Shown here: piece by piece, positions 26,783 to 40,506 of the stretch
Position numbering within the stretch: the first letter of the stretch is position 1
How the letters are laid out: every line of letters begins with the position of its first letter
Source of the DNA: Lethocerus indicus
Lineage: Eukaryota > Arthropoda > Insecta > Hemiptera > Belostomatidae
Length of the DNA: 64,000 nucleotides
Direction: 5' to 3'
Assembly: GCA_019843655.1 (NCBI GenBank)
Contig: JACDQD010000003.1
Location: 3,350,925-3,414,924 of the forward strand
Translations under genes and position numbers: made by a program
Notes under the pieces: generated by a model
Databases searched by the model: none
Seen by the model: the letters and a program-made list of their open reading frames with translations, nothing else
Told to the model about the DNA's origin: nothing

Positions 26783-27345
26783 ACGTCCCAATGGATGTAA
26801 ATCGTTTGTAACACCGGTTATACGGTCTGAGAGGGTCTGGAATACGGTAATTTTCTCGATCTTCTGTCTCTTTTCCTATGGTATTAGCGAAAGAGCGAAC
26901 CAGCGTGAGAGGGCGGACTACGGCGTCTTAAATCCTTGCCACGCGAACAAATATTTGAGATAATATTTTAGATGAATATTTAAGTAAATTAATATTCCCT
27001 TCTCGCCGATGTCCAAAGGGGGTGGGGGGAAGGGTTGGTTTAGGTCAGTGTTTAAGCCGACCGGGTCATAAGTGGAGAGTGTTGCTAATGCCCCAGGTGT
27101 TCCTGGATTGGGATGTTGTCTGAGGGATGTTGTCTCGGGGGTGGAGGTGGGGATGGTGGTGTGGGGGCGGCGGCGGCGGGTGCGGGGGCGGTTAGGTGGC
27201 CCTCCCTATCGATTGGTGGACGCGCGCCCGCATTTGTCGCAACGCGGCAGAGCCTCCATTTTATGATCCGCCGCGACCACGCTAAACGCCCGTCCGGCCT
27301 AATGGGCCCCGGACACCGATATCGTATTAATGGCCGCCTCACATA

Positions 27346-27370
27346 TTAATGGATTTTACCTGTAGCCTGC
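27346..27370. repeat. Short direct repeat, copy A
   Basis: TAATGGATTTTACCTGTAGC recurs at 28255 with two substitutions. Both are followed by CCT and a pyrimidine-rich run. It could be a small dispersed repeat or chance. Confidence 0.3.
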
Positions 27371-28253
27371 CACCGTCCCCGTCCTCCAACCCGGATACCC
27401 GGGAACTGCCGGAATTTAAAACGGTTTTTAAAGCGTATGCGACTCCGACTTGTGGACCCGAACGTTCGACCAAGAGTCACCTTTCGGTGGCTGTCGGTTG
27501 TACCTGTACAGTGACAAGTTCATCCGTGTAATGTGGTCGAAATATGGTGTTCAACCGAGTTTCTCCTCCTTTCGCACAATTTCATTCCCGTCTCAATACC
27601 CATCCTGTTTGGCGAGAGACATAAATTGCACCTATAACCAGATTCATTTCACAATAAATAATAGAGAAAAAGATAAGTGCGTCTACAGAAAACGAAAAAT
27701 TTAAATGTTCCAGCGGTTAAAATACGGACGCTGCCTCGCAATTGCGGGGTCTCGTTTAGTCTGCGGGGAATTAAATCCGGATGAAATTCTGTATTCCGTC
27801 CCGGTTTCGGCTCGCTCCCCCGGAATAGAGAAGTGGCGAGGTCCCGTTTCTGAAGTTGACGTCGCGCGATTTTAGGGGGTGCCGACACGCCCCCCCCCCA
27901 AAAAAAAAGCGGTGTTGAGTGGGGGAGGGGGGGGGGTCGTGTCCTGCGTCCTGAATTACAAAACAAGAAAACAGAGGATACGCCTTTGGTACACTACGAT
28001 CAAGTAGTTATATTTCGTAGCAGGGGGGATACCAATACAGACCGCCATCGACACAGTTATATGGACATAGAAGCCAGTCTGTTCTACCTAGTATTCTTGT
28101 GTTCCGCGTTAGGCGATTATGATGCAACAATTCATTATTGTTAATGGACGATTTGAAAGTAGTTTTCTGCCAGTATATACGGGCGGTGTAACGTTTTCAG
28201 GTGTTACGGATATTCTGCCGCGATGTGCGGATATTCGGTGTTTAGCTTGTACC

Positions 28254-28277
28254 CTAATGGGTTTTACCTGTAACCTC
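28254..28277. repeat. Short direct repeat, copy B
   Basis: TAATGGGTTTTACCTGTAAC is the partner of the sequence at 27346 and is likewise followed by pyrimidine-rich DNA. Confidence 0.3.
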
Positions 28278-28292
28278 CGTTCGTTTTAGTCC

Positions 28293-28380
28293 TCTAACTC
28301 TCTCTCTCTCTCTTTCTCTCTCTACACCTCTCTCTCTCTCTCTGTCTCTGTCTCCCACTCTCGCCCCTCTCTCCCTCTCT
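28293..28380. repeat. (CT)n interrupted pyrimidine tract
   Basis: CT runs are separated by short interruptions (CTTT, ACACC, TGTCTCTG). The opposite strand reads as Glu/Arg-rich chance frames. Confidence 0.85.
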
Positions 28381-29594
28381 CGTTCCGTGCGGAGCTCAAT
28401 TGCCGGTTTATACCGGCCCCAGTACGTTGTAAGCTGTGGTAGTAACGAGGCTTTGATAGTGGACCGTGGTCGCGGCGTCCGGGCCCTGTCAAGATTAATG
28501 GGGGCATTAGCTGACCTCCGCCCCCAACCTCCGGAAGTTCGGGCCAACTTCCCGCCCGCTCTTTGAGAGGAGAGAAAACCATTTTTCTTTTATCCATTCC
28601 CTTTGGCGTGTCCTCCGTGGCCAACTCGTTAATCCCGATTTCTCACCGCCTCAAGACCATTTTTCAGCGCCACCTTCAGGGCGGCACATTGCTCAGGGAC
28701 GTTAATGCCTTAGTACTTCGTGAACGGTATTCATTAGAGTTATACGCTCAATCGTAAGAATTGTAAATCTGGTGATCTATTGATAGTAGCGTTCCTTTAG
28801 TAGCACGGTTGCTGATAAACCTTCCGGCCAACTACATCGTTGATTTTTACGTTAGTAACAGTAGCGATGATTCTGATAAATTAATTTTTAAAGTGGAAAA
28901 GTATGAACTAATAACTAATCTCAGAAGATGAATAAATTACGCTTACTATTGTAGTATCCTGGGGCCGGTCGAACTCGGAAAATCCATCGGGTCGATTATA
29001 TTACGCGGCCATTTGATAATGACCTCGCCGATGTTCTCACCGTAACCGAATACGTGGAAATTCTGCGTGGCAATAACGGGTAACCGTAATTGTGAGTGGA
29101 GGGGGGCGGATATGATAATTCGCGCTCGTTAGGCGTATCTGGTTTTGGCCGGCGGTTGAATTCTGGCTCTGAATTCTGGCCCTAGGACGAATGCGTTCCT
29201 ATTGTGGAGGCGACCCCGCCGACGGGTAATTGCTTCGAAATTCGCCCGGTTAGACTCCAATGGATGGAGCTCAGCGTATTTTCCGTTATTTAATCGGATA
29301 CAATTTTATTGTCGCCCGCGGAAGGAATTCGGGCCACAATGGTCGGATCGAGTCGTCTGTAAAATTGAAATAACGATAGATCGTACAATTTCGATTCTTG
29401 CAGCGTTCAAATTAAAGCGTTTCCCATGGAATCTGTTTTCATATTGCACAAGGTCGATATTCCAATTAGTCTATGACGGGGTTCGACACACTACCCTATC
29501 CAAGAAGCTAGACCAAAGATTGAATAAAGTTGTTTGATAGATGTATTGAAAATCCTGTTCGTATTATTGGACGCAGTTCCTGTCAGTCTTCTTC

Positions 29595-29663
29595 GGTAAT
29601 ACGGAGGTATTACCATAGGTAATATGGAGGTTCTCCATATAGTATACAGAGGTCGTTCTATTG
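29595..29663. repeat. Three-unit tandem repeat of 23 bp, with hairpins
   Basis: Units begin at about 29597 (TAATACGGAGGT), 29620 (TAATATGGAGGT) and 29643 (TATACAGAGGTC), spaced 23 bp. Unit 1 forms a perfect hairpin: GGTAATAC, loop GGAG, GTATTACC (29595-29614). Unit 2 forms another: ATATGGAG, loop GTT, CTCCATAT (29622-29640). The stems use different parts of the repeat, so pairing was not simply inherited from one unit. Confidence 0.6.
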
Positions 29664-29759
29664 TAGTCTGCGAATAATCTAACGGGTAATTTCAAAATTT
29701 TTTGATATTGTCACTTTCAGATAATAATCTGTCGGGTTCGCTATGTGCGAATGAACCCC

Positions 29760-29778
29760 GAGAGAGAGAGAGAGAGAG
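29760..29778. repeat. (GA)9 microsatellite
   Basis: Perfect GA run. Confidence 0.9.
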
Positions 29779-32700
29779 GGTTTGGTGGGCGGCTGCCGAC
29801 GTTGCCAGCGACATCGAACAATGACTTATTGTTCCTGATATGGAAGTAATTTATCGGTTTGGAGGGTGGTTCTGGCACGGGCTTAATGCCGCGTGCTCTC
29901 GGTCCGATGCTCACCGTCCACCCCCCTTCCCCCTTCACCCCTACCAACCCCCTCCCTCTATCTAAGTCTCACTCCTCGACTCCATCTCTCTCGCTCTCTC
30001 CCTTATCGGTTTCCGCCTAATTCCTAACGCCCCCCCACCCCATCCCCATCTAGGACTTTTGACTCCTATCCGGCTTTGTCTAAACAACGTTGTTCCCAGC
30101 AATTCATCACTTATATCTAATTACTCTGCTGGTAGTGCGGGGAAGAAAGGGCGCCTCTGAACTGAACGGGGTCCTTTTCTTCGAGACGTTGGAGGACTTC
30201 TTAGCATGATGGATTTTCTCCCTCCGATTCTGAATTTCTGTACCGATAAAGGCGGAGGTTTCTTCGTACAGAACGGAAAGCCAAATGTGTGTGTAATTCA
30301 AAATGAGTTAATAAATAATTTCTAAAAATAACGAGGATTTAATAAGCGGATATCCTATCTTAATTAATTTAACAGACGTTCTTGAAAAATAAAACGTAAG
30401 TTTGCCCTTATTTCTATTCCTTGAGTTAAGGACAGGGATAGGGTTCTTGGCTGGGAAACGAGGGAAAGTATCCCTAACGAAGATTCGCTGGGGGAAATCC
30501 CCCCCCAACTTCGAGATGAAGAGGAATAAATTAGTTCAGAAGTCTCAAGGCAGTATCGAGAGCAAAACTTTCTCTCGGGCCGGACAAAATAGGGAATTAT
30601 CGGAATAAAATTAAAAAATTATTCTTCGAGTCCTCAAGAAAAGCTTATCAAATGGAGTACTAAAATTTATCCGTAATGCGTTGAGAACAGGGAAATACAT
30701 TACCGCATGTATGTGCCCACCTACGTTATGTCCTGGTGAACCTTTCGCGCGGTGAATAGTTCATTTTTATCCCTCCCCCCCCCCACTGCAGCATTGCAGT
30801 ATTGTCTTCTGTGTGCGCAGTTGCCGGGGCAACAGACTGTACGCCAAGAGGCGTAATAAAACATACTGCAGGTTAAATTGCTCAGGTGAATCACCGGGGC
30901 GTTTTCTTATTCCTTTTCTCTTTCCCCCAACTCCAGCCCCGTCCGTCCCGCGAGTTTTCCGGGCCGAATTTTGTACCCCGGGAAAAGTTGTATGCGGGCT
31001 GGCGCTGAATATTCATGGCGGCGCTCCCCCCTCTCTCTCTCTCTCTCACCCTCCCTCCATCCCTCCGCCGAGCTCGGGCCACACTGAAAATGGATTTGTA
31101 AAACTTACGTAAAACTGGACCGGCCACCGTTCGCCTGTTGGATTGTTTGCGCCCGACGTTGAACGAATACACACAGATCTCTTCTACTCCGTTTGGTGGT
31201 GGTTCACCCCAATACATCGGGTGAAATTAACCCTGTCATTTGATAAATCGAAAAAAAGAAATATACGAAAATTAATTTCCAACTTGCTGGCATTTGGTCT
31301 TGAACAGATTTCTACCTAGGCGGCGGGGTTCTGTAATATCACCATTCGATAGAATTATTTACTTAACCTGTCTCGTTAGCCGTAATCCAAATTTATCATC
31401 ATCGGTACCGAGTGCTATATAGTTGAAGCATCATGGACCTGGAATAGAAACCGAAAAAGATCGAAGAAGCGAGATGATATAACGAGTTATTATTATATTT
31501 TGAAAGCTCGATAACTGTTTCATAATATAAAGTTTGTTTAATAAATTACATTAAATCGTTAAATAGAATCCAAATTTCGGTCGCAATATTTTCCTGGCTG
31601 CGTCGATACAATTATTCCGGTTCACTAATCTAATATCGGAGAGAGGGCGCGATTTATTATTTCTCTCATCGTATTTATCGAAGAATAATCTGATTTTAAT
31701 TGAACTAGTATTGTTGGATTTCAATTATACGTTTTATAATTCGCGTTACGAACGGCATTAATTGTGTTCCTCCGTCGGGTATTTACTTACCGACGCTTAT
31801 TACAGTATTCAAACTAATTGGCGGCATCATTAAACCGTTATAAAGTACGGGTCGTTACGGGCGCCGGCCGAATGATGAATTGGGTTTACGTTAATGCGAG
31901 CGTATTTTGGGAGATAGTGCCGAGCTGTAATTCGGGCTAAATCACTTCGATACTCGGCAGAAGAATCGGCTGTTTTAACCGTATTTTAAATAACAAAAGG
32001 TGAATTTTATGATTCCCAATTGTTTTCACAGGAATTAAATGACCTATGACGATGGCCAAATGTTCTCTTTTAATTCTCTCTTTAACTCTCTTTTAATCTG
32101 GAATTTAATATCCCGTGTTCTATTTATTTTCTTACTATCGTATTTTTTGGTACCCCCAGGTATTTTACGTGCAGTACGAATATCAGGTTTTCTAATATTT
32201 CGGGTTGTCTATCGAATTGAGAGGATAACAATCGAGAAGGTTATAGAGTAGGAAAGGGCAAGAACCCTTCCAGTGGAACTCGCTCAGGTGGGCTCGAAGC
32301 ACAGGAAAAATTCTGGAATGTCAGGGGGTCAGCTTCCCACAGTATAAGTTAGATAGCGATAATTTTCGTTTAATTATATATTTTTTCCATCGTATTTTTC
32401 CCTTTCGATGCAGGATATTGTGCTTTCCGTTTTGTCTTTCGAACTCAGAACGGTATAAGTTGCTGGGAGAACACCTCTGGCGAAACGTCACAATGTTGAG
32501 AGCGATGATTTTCCACGGTGGTGGGAAATGAAAGGCTGAGCTTGCTGCAACCGTGTGCTGGGGGTGGAGGGTGGAAGGGGGTCGGTGCATTAGCCGATTG
32601 AATGCAGTCCTGGAACAGATACGGACCGGAGATTTCCCCACAGTATTCACTCACTGACAGACAGCACTCGCACCACCTGCATCCCCCCTCCTCTCCACCT

Positions 32701-34241
32701 CAAACTCCTGTTATAATTGACATTTCGAATATACCTTTTCCCTGCCCATTGTCTGGCGGTGATCTACGTACATGAACGCTATCCGAATTAGTCGTCGTGT
32801 ATCCCTCATTTTAATTTAGTATACCAGTCTCAAGTACCTGTCCAAACGTCCTTATTGTAGTATTCATTAACGAATTTGATGTTTGTCGTACAGACTTATA
32901 TTTTTAATTGAAACTAATCATCATTGTAAAAACCAGAAACGTCGATTTATATTCATTAAGACGTTTCTGTAATTTTATGATATATCTCAGTATTTACCGA
33001 GATATATACCGTTATACCGCTACAGCGTACATTTTTAACCAGTACTAGTTCTATCGATAGGGCCTGTATTGGCGATTGTCCGTAATGAGAAGAAGATAAA
33101 ACCTGCCACACGTTTGAGGCCTCCAAAAAATCAAAATATCGTCTAACAGATATTTTAGACGCCCCAACAACCGGACACCCAATTTAGGTCGGGTAAAAAC
33201 GGACTCCGGGCTTCTAATTGAATCAGCCGAATAACGACGTCAAAATCAGAGTCCAGCCGCGCCCTCGGTGAGAATTAATTATATTTTTTTAAACGCGTTG
33301 ATTAATAAACCGAAGGGTGGAAAAAAATAGAATTGGCGAGGAGAAAAAAAATCCCGACAAAATACAGACCGCCACCGCGGTAAATATTCTGGAGCAACGG
33401 GCATTAAGTCGGTCGTTAGCGCTGCCGTGGGACGGATTATTCGGACGGCTTTAATAAATAAGGGCGGGGCAAAACAGGGGACGACGCAGAACGAGCCCTC
33501 GGTCGAAAGCCCTATTAGGAGGAGGGCGTACGGCGACGACGACTTAGGGGGGCGGATATTAATATTACAAGCGGGGGCGGGTATTCTATCAATCATGGCC
33601 GGGGCTTCGCGGCGAAGTGCAGCTCTAAAGCCCCTGCCGGGCCCCGGTGGTTTCACCACCGACTCTGGGTCGCTAATGAGAGAACTCGAAGATATCCAAC
33701 CGAGGTCGACTCCTAATCGAATAGCATTTCGCAGTCGGTGTTAAAGCGAAAATGTAATTTGCGACAATAGTTTATGTTAAAGGGCGACGATTCATTCGCC
33801 TGCAATGTTTTAAGAAAAATAGTTTCCTGATTAACTGAGAGTGCTTATATCCGGTGTAATTTAAGACCAAGTAGTGCCTTATATATTTTAGAAATTGTAC
33901 AGTAATATTAATTTTTAACGAACAACGCGTCTTGTGGTGCATTATACTAGAATACCATTTTTATGAACCTTGGAATAAATTGCCGCGGAAAATATAGTAT
34001 TCGCAGAACACAATCAGAATTACTTTTAGTATCAACGAGGATATTAACTGAACCCCCTGTATGATGTCATATAACACCTGATCGTCTTCAATACCTCTCT
34101 TAATTTATAGTGTTACTCAGGTGTTAAATTGTTACCGAATTCCTGAATTTTCCAACAACGAGGGTTGGGGGAAAATTAACAAAAAAATATTTTTAATATA
34201 AGAAGAATTTCTATAAGCACCCAAAGACCAAGATTGTTGTA

Positions 34242-34260
34242 TGTGTGTGTGTGTGTGTGT
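34242..34260. repeat. (TG)n microsatellite
   Basis: 19 bp of alternating TG. Confidence 0.9.
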
Positions 34261-34659
34261 AGGACGACTTAACAGGTTCCAGATTGGGTTTGGGTTGGGT
34301 TTGGGCCCCTACCCCTAACTCTAGTCCCCACCCCCTCAGCTTCTCTCAACCCCTACTCATTTTTCTCACGGATCCCGCCGCCCCGAAATGTTTGCATAAG
34401 AACGTCGAGATAAAGAGCCTGGAATTTTTAATATGAGTGGTGTGAGTAGGAGGTGGGGGCGACTCCTAATAAATTTCACACTCGCTTTGTGAAAATCTTC
34501 ATTCTGTTATCCTCCTCCTCCCTCCCTTTTGGCCCCGAATGTCTAGAGTCGAAATAAGGGAGTGGCTTCGAATAAAGCTCTTGTGTATGTGCGTGCTGAA
34601 GCTTGGGTGGGGCCGCTAACACCAGCTTTATTACTGTAGTTAGCTTCTCCCTTTCTATC

Positions 34660-34678
34660 TCTCTCTCTCTCTCTCTCT
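34660..34678. repeat. (CT)n microsatellite
   Basis: About nine CT units within a pyrimidine-rich stretch. Confidence 0.88.
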
Positions 34679-36308
34679 CCCTTCTATTCCTATTCGCTCC
34701 CTCACCCATTTTTCTCCCCGCCCCCTTGCACGCTAGATTCTCTATCCTTTATACGTTTTTCTACCTCTCCATCATGCTAGCTCTTATATTGTCTCCTCCC
34801 CCTTCATATCTACCTAAGTTCTGTCTAACCTATTCCTACACGAATCCAAATATCGTAGTCACATTTAAAGTTATATCCTCGTAACGTTCGCAAGCAGACT
34901 TCTTCTAATTCTACATAATTGATATACCTTACTTTCATTAAAATGTTTTAAACTTTTACTCTCTCCATTGAAAATAAAGGTGTAGTAAAATCCCCACCTT
35001 TAAATAATAGTAAATAATTAATTCTATTATTTTAAAAATAACTAGTCAAAATTCTGGAAAACTGGAACAGTATTTATTTTCATTTTCCGCATTATATTCT
35101 TAATTAAGTGTGAATAATTTCAATATTTCAGTTTTCCAATCTGTCGACGTCACTAGATTTTAGTGACCACGTATTTTTTACCATCTTGCAACAGGAGGAT
35201 AAAAGCTAGACGAAGTACTTCTACTTCAGCATCGACTACTAGTTCCTATTTTCATCATCGAGATGCTTAGTTTGGTTGAGTATGACATCGAAACTGTTTT
35301 TATTTTGGACAGAGTTTTAATAAGAGTGCTCAACACGTTTATGAAAAACATCTGAGATCATTAAATTTTACGAGACCCCTCTTAAAAGTGTTGTCTCAGT
35401 TGTATCGTTCGTGTCAGCGTGGCATTTTATTCCTCCCCGAAACGCCGTTCCGTTTATTGTCTGTCCCGTGATGACGAAAGAGAGTTTGGCTGGATCGAAG
35501 CCAAAAATATATCTAGCTCTAAACAGCGGTTGGGCACTTTTTCGACCGGGCGCGGCCGTGTAAAGTGTAATGTCGCCAAATCTAGGTAACAGCCTGTTGT
35601 CTCCTCTCTACGCCGTCTATTCCATTCTGAGCGCCCGTTCCCCCCTGTAGAGCACACCCCCCACCCCCCATGAGAGTGCTCCTTGCCGGCATTTAACAGC
35701 CATAAATACTGGCCCCTGCGGGAATGCGATGGGGGTGCGCGGGCGCCGGATTATTCTATGGGGTTGAATGGGGCCGGGTCCTAGCACCCCTAATTCCCAT
35801 CCCCGTCCCACACCCCGCCGTTCTGATCCCCGGTATTAATTTTAAAACATAATGGGGCATAAATTCCCCGTTTCTGGCCTCCTACCACTGGCCAACCCCC
35901 ACTTCACATACGGCCGAATTTTATCAATTGGCACCCCTCCAACTACCCGACCCTCACTTCTGGATTCGAAGGGAAATTAGGGTTTTAAATAATAATACTA
36001 CTTTACATCGTATGATTTGTCGCGTCCTTTATGCCCTTAAACCCGCTTTGAATCCTAATTTGGGAAATTATACGGATTACAGACTCGATATGGCCGTTCG
36101 GTCCTTAATATTACGGACCCGATACCGGTTAATACGGGGCTTGCTTATTATGTATATACAAAATTATATTAGGTAGAGGGAGAATTCTCCCCTTTATTGT
36201 CTTTCACCGTGGAGACAATAGGCTCGGTTTTCTCTCGCTAAAGTATTTAGTTTCGTTCTTTGATGGAGTTAAGATAAGTCGTCAGTTTGCAAGCGTTCTC
36301 AAAGAAAG

Positions 36309-36362
36309 TTTCTTCTGTCCCCTTTCGGTGGGCCGGTTTCGGCCGATCAGTATTTTCAGTGT
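36309..36362. repeat. Decayed foldback/MITE arm remnant
   Basis: TTTCTTCTGTCCCC, GGCCGGTTTCGGCCGATCAG and ATTTTCAGTGTTAC follow the order of arm segments seen in the complete copies (TTTCTGTCTCC, GACCGGTTTCGGC, ATCTTCAGTAGC), with small deletions. Confidence 0.42.
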
Positions 36363-37060
36363 TACTACAGTGTTACTGCCTTCAATAGGACGGTTCCCGG
36401 TAATGCGGGAACAAAGAAGTCTTACCTCACCTAAAGGTATATATAGCTGTTAAGGGGTCAACCTCCGGCCAGCCGATGTTCTTCCTAAGGTATTACGCAA
36501 TCATACCGGAAGTGAGTTCGTGATAATCCTGTCTGTCGCTAACTGAGGCACAAATATACACCCGGAAACCACTCCTCGGATCGTAAAATATAGGATTGGA
36601 AAATTTCAATTCGAGCCATCGAATCGAATGTCGAATTAATTAACTTAGACCGACCGCTTCCATTTAAGCCGGAGGTTCGGGGCGTCACAGCAGAACATAG
36701 GCTTTTAGTGTTCGGGGCAAAGGTCAAAAGGGGGTTGCTACCTAGGGGTGGGGCGGGCGGTGCTAACTATAGCCGGGCGCTATATAAATCAGCGGAGCCG
36801 ATCGGAAGCCCACCGTGTAGTGTAGCTTCACCTTCTTCATAAATATTTACGCTGGGCGGGGCCATATTGGAGCCCTCGCAGACCCCAACCCCAACCCGCC
36901 CTCCTTACATCTGTATACGCCGTTTAATATTCCCCGGTTTCTCCCCTTCCCGGTACCGATCCCTTCCAATAAAGTCGATGTTTATATGCGTCCCTTTCAA
37001 AATATTTACCCCCAGCCCGGCGGTGGCTTGAGCCGCTACTTAGCCGCCTGTCACCCCCAG

Positions 37061-37062
<2 letters not shown>

Positions 37063-37126
<64 letters not shown>
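37063..37126. repeat. (CT)32 microsatellite
   Basis: 64 bp of perfect CT on the + strand, one of the two longest uninterrupted repeats in the window. Confidence 0.97.
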
Positions 37127-37130
<4 letters not shown>

Positions 37131-37317
37131 GTTATATTCATTACCCTCGAGGGTGTTGGTAAATGCTACGCCGTAGTGATAATGGTTGCTGATAATCCTG
37201 ACGGCCTCTTAATTGCCTGGTTTTCCTACCCCCACTTACCCTTCAGATCTACAGTATTACAGACCGTATTATGATTTATCGTCGTGCTTGTGATATGTGA
37301 TATATGATTGTGACGGG

Positions 37318-37366
37318 CCGATTTCGTCTTTCGTTAGAACGGTTTCGGCTGTAGATTTTCATTGGA
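37318..37366. repeat. Decayed foldback/MITE arm remnant
   Basis: CCGATTTCGTCTTTCGTTAG followed by AACGGTTTCGGCTGTAGATT recalls the arm order GATTTCGTG ... CTTTTGCTAGACCGGTTTCGGCTG. No interior is present. Confidence 0.38.
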
Positions 37367-39506
37367 ACAGCGGGCCCTGGTATGGCCAGGTTCCAACATT
37401 TTCATTATGCAAAGAAAAAAAAAATGAAACTCGGCCGATGTTTCCTTTTTATTCTCAAATAAATCGTATTTAAACTGCATGTTCAAAAATTAATCGGAAT
37501 ATACAATTGAATTAATTACTGGAATTAAGGAATGATTTCCGTTTTAAAAATTAACTATTTACTATAGGAATATTGGTACGTGTATACCATTTAGAGTTTT
37601 TAATTTTTTTATTTCTTAGCTGAAAATAGGTAAACATAAAAAAATCATGATAGAATATCAAAACGAAGATACGAAATGGATTTCCAAGAATAGTTTAATT
37701 GGAAAGTGTTCAAAAGCAGATGTCACATTAAATATCCTATATATGTAGGTCATTTAATTTTTAAGTTATTTTTTCTCCGTCCTAATCTGGCTCCCGTTTT
37801 GAACGGCATCCGTGAATTCGGCTCGGCGCTTCAGCCAAAACGCTACACTAAAGTTCAGACCAAAAATATGGTCATTGTGTCCTGACTAATGTGCCAGCTC
37901 GATACGGTGGACGAATGAAAAGAAAATATATTATACAAATACAACATATCGTCGTTATCCGAACATATTTATTATCGCGACCAGATAATTGTTTAACGTA
38001 CTGATTTCTTATTTTCTTTCCATGCGATAATGACACTATTTATAATGTCCAATATTTTAATTGGACTCATATTATCGCTATGACCCGGGTCATAGTTTCA
38101 CAAGTACGTCATATATAAGAGTCACTATTTCCTGAGTACTACTCCGAGGCTGCACCTGAAAGAAAAACGTTTCGGACCCTCCTGCTGACCTTTAACTGAA
38201 GACATTTTCCTTCCGACCCTCCCACCCCCACCCAACCCTTATAACCGAAGGACTAAGGTTTCACTTGAAACCCCTCGCTCGAATCCCACTCCTGAAGATT
38301 TCTCGGGGACTTATTATTTGTGGTCCCGATCTTGAACTTTCCGCAAAGTGTGATTTATCTTAGGCCATAATAGGTCGAGTTGAAAAGCAATTAATAAGTC
38401 TGCAGCGCCGGGGCAATAACTTCGAAATTAGTTTTTGCACTTTATCCCGCCCCTGCCGCCAACAGCGGTCTCGTGTCGGTTTCATTTTTCAAGAATATTT
38501 GACAAGTGTCAAATGGACACGTTTTTCCTACTTTCGGTACGGTCTGCGAGCAACGAAAATGTTGAAACAAAATTTGTATAAATTTTGTTGCGAATTTTTG
38601 AAAATTTTCCCTTCAGAAATTGTTATAAATTTGTTGCCAAAGTAATAGAAATATATGCAGAATAAACTCTTTTCGGAAAGTTATAACGTTCTCTTTTATA
38701 TTGGCGGATTTTAAAATATTTTTTACAAATCGCATGTTCTGTGTATGGGGTTTGAATACCTGGAAATAATCTACTAGGTATCTTTACCGCCGCTATTGTA
38801 GTGACGTAACGCAAGCGACTAATAGTGTATAATGCAAGTAGGGTGTAATTATAATTAATTATCAGCTTTATTGGTAGCCGACACGCTTAAATATATCCCT
38901 CTAATTTAATGATGGACCGCCCCCGCTCATAAGATGAAATCGGCGTTGCGAAGTCTCAAGAATTACGGTATTATTTCTCCCCTTTTATCTCGAAATTATT
39001 CGATAAGTCCAAAGCCCACTTTGGGTACCGTGAAACAGTGGTAAATCCAGCTGATTCGAGCTTGTTATTAAATTATTAAATACACTTTCGTCCTGTTTAA
39101 ATGTTTGTGGACGGATATTTTTTTCTTTCTACTAGTTCGGTCACATCCGAATAGTTTAACCGCGGTATTATCGGTGCCTGAGCGGTGAATAACCGGTGAA
39201 GGTATTCCTGTCGACAGTTGGAATACTTCAAGCTTTCGGCGTTCGGCTATAAACCAACACGTTTCCGTATGTATAAAAATACTGTGCCCGGGTACGCATT
39301 GTCTGTCTGCCCGTTGGTTTCGGTTTTTGGAACGGCCCAACTCCCAATTGACAGCGCGGGTTCCTAAATCACCGGCCTTCTGCTGTCAGTCTCGCCGCAT
39401 TCCGCCCGAGGAAACGACCCATATATTTATAGTGGGCTCATAAAACAGGTGTAGTCTCTGAAGTGGGGAGGAGCTTGTCTCTGTCTAGCTAGCTATGGTG
39501 GGGGGG

Positions 39507-39602
39507 AGCTAGCGCAGCTGGCTGCCAGCTAGCCTCTCTCCTCTGCCCCCTATTTTATGATTTACGATTCATTAAATTCCCGCCGCTCTACAAATTAAAG
39601 AC
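39507..39602. repeat. Dispersed repeat, copy A
   Basis: It shares TGATTTACGATTCATTAAAT (39558-39577), a downstream ACAAATTA...CCGG and an upstream GGAGCT...CTGGC pattern with a second copy at 41033-41130. A compact dyad, GCTGGC-T-GCCAGC, lies at 39517-39529 inside it. The class of element is unknown. Confidence 0.5.
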
Positions 39603-40506
39603 CGGTGTCTTTAATTTACCCCCCGACGCCCGTGAAGAGAATATGGTATATGGTTTCTACGCCTCTTCTAGGCGGGTAGGTGTGGCTGTTCTGGACGAAC
39701 AAAATTTAGTATTAAATAAACTAAATTTAAAAAGAGGTAAAAAGACGAATGATCGTTGAAAAATGAATATTGGAGGCCCCAAGAGTTATTGAAACCAAAG
39801 TGACAAGTTATATATACGGAACTTACAAATGGGAAACCTTCGAGTATTATATTAGTTTCGATTCGTCTCCATTCTGTTTGGCTCATTCCCGATTTCTGAT
39901 AGTATAAAGAAGACAATTCTCTTGAAAAAACGTGTCGGAAAAACTCAAAAGTGGTTATATTAGTGGGACCGGAAAGTAATGTCGTTTTTTCGCATAAAAT
40001 ACAAACAAATAAATCTTCAATAATAAATAATTAATCAGCCTCGTGACATTACCGTGTAAAAGAGAAATTAATAAAATTCTTTAAGACTGAAATGAAATCA
40101 ATACTTCTTATACTTCATGAATATTTGTGTTGTACCGTATTGTAGCCCACATCGCGGGCCGTTTTAGCTCTGACGTTGGACAACTCGTAAAGGGATTTCT
40201 TTTGTTGAGGTTACCCTGTCTGGTTTCCGAAAGGCAGAAGTATATTTTTGAAGCGGGCCGAAAATAGACCGGATTATTTCTATATATAAGTTTTCGGGGT
40301 CACACGAGACGAAATTTTTATGGGGGCAATTTTCGAGCGCCGAAAATAGTCCCCCGAATGGAATATATTTCATTGGATTTCTTGGTAATTAGCAATAAGC
40401 TAGTAACCTTTCTGTTTTAAATTTGTCGCAAATTTGAAAACTTATGCTTAGATAAATATAGTAATATATTCGTTTAAAATACCTGTTTGCACCTCCAAAC
40501 TACCTA

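Noticed and set aside
33279..33744. Overlapping open frames of 126 and 105 codons
   Set aside because: They overlap on opposite strands in a GC-rich island, with no homology recognised.
34284..34308. Telomere-like GGTTTGGGTTGGGTTTGGG
   Set aside because: Only a few irregular units. The insect telomere repeat is TTAGG, so this is a chance G/T-rich run.
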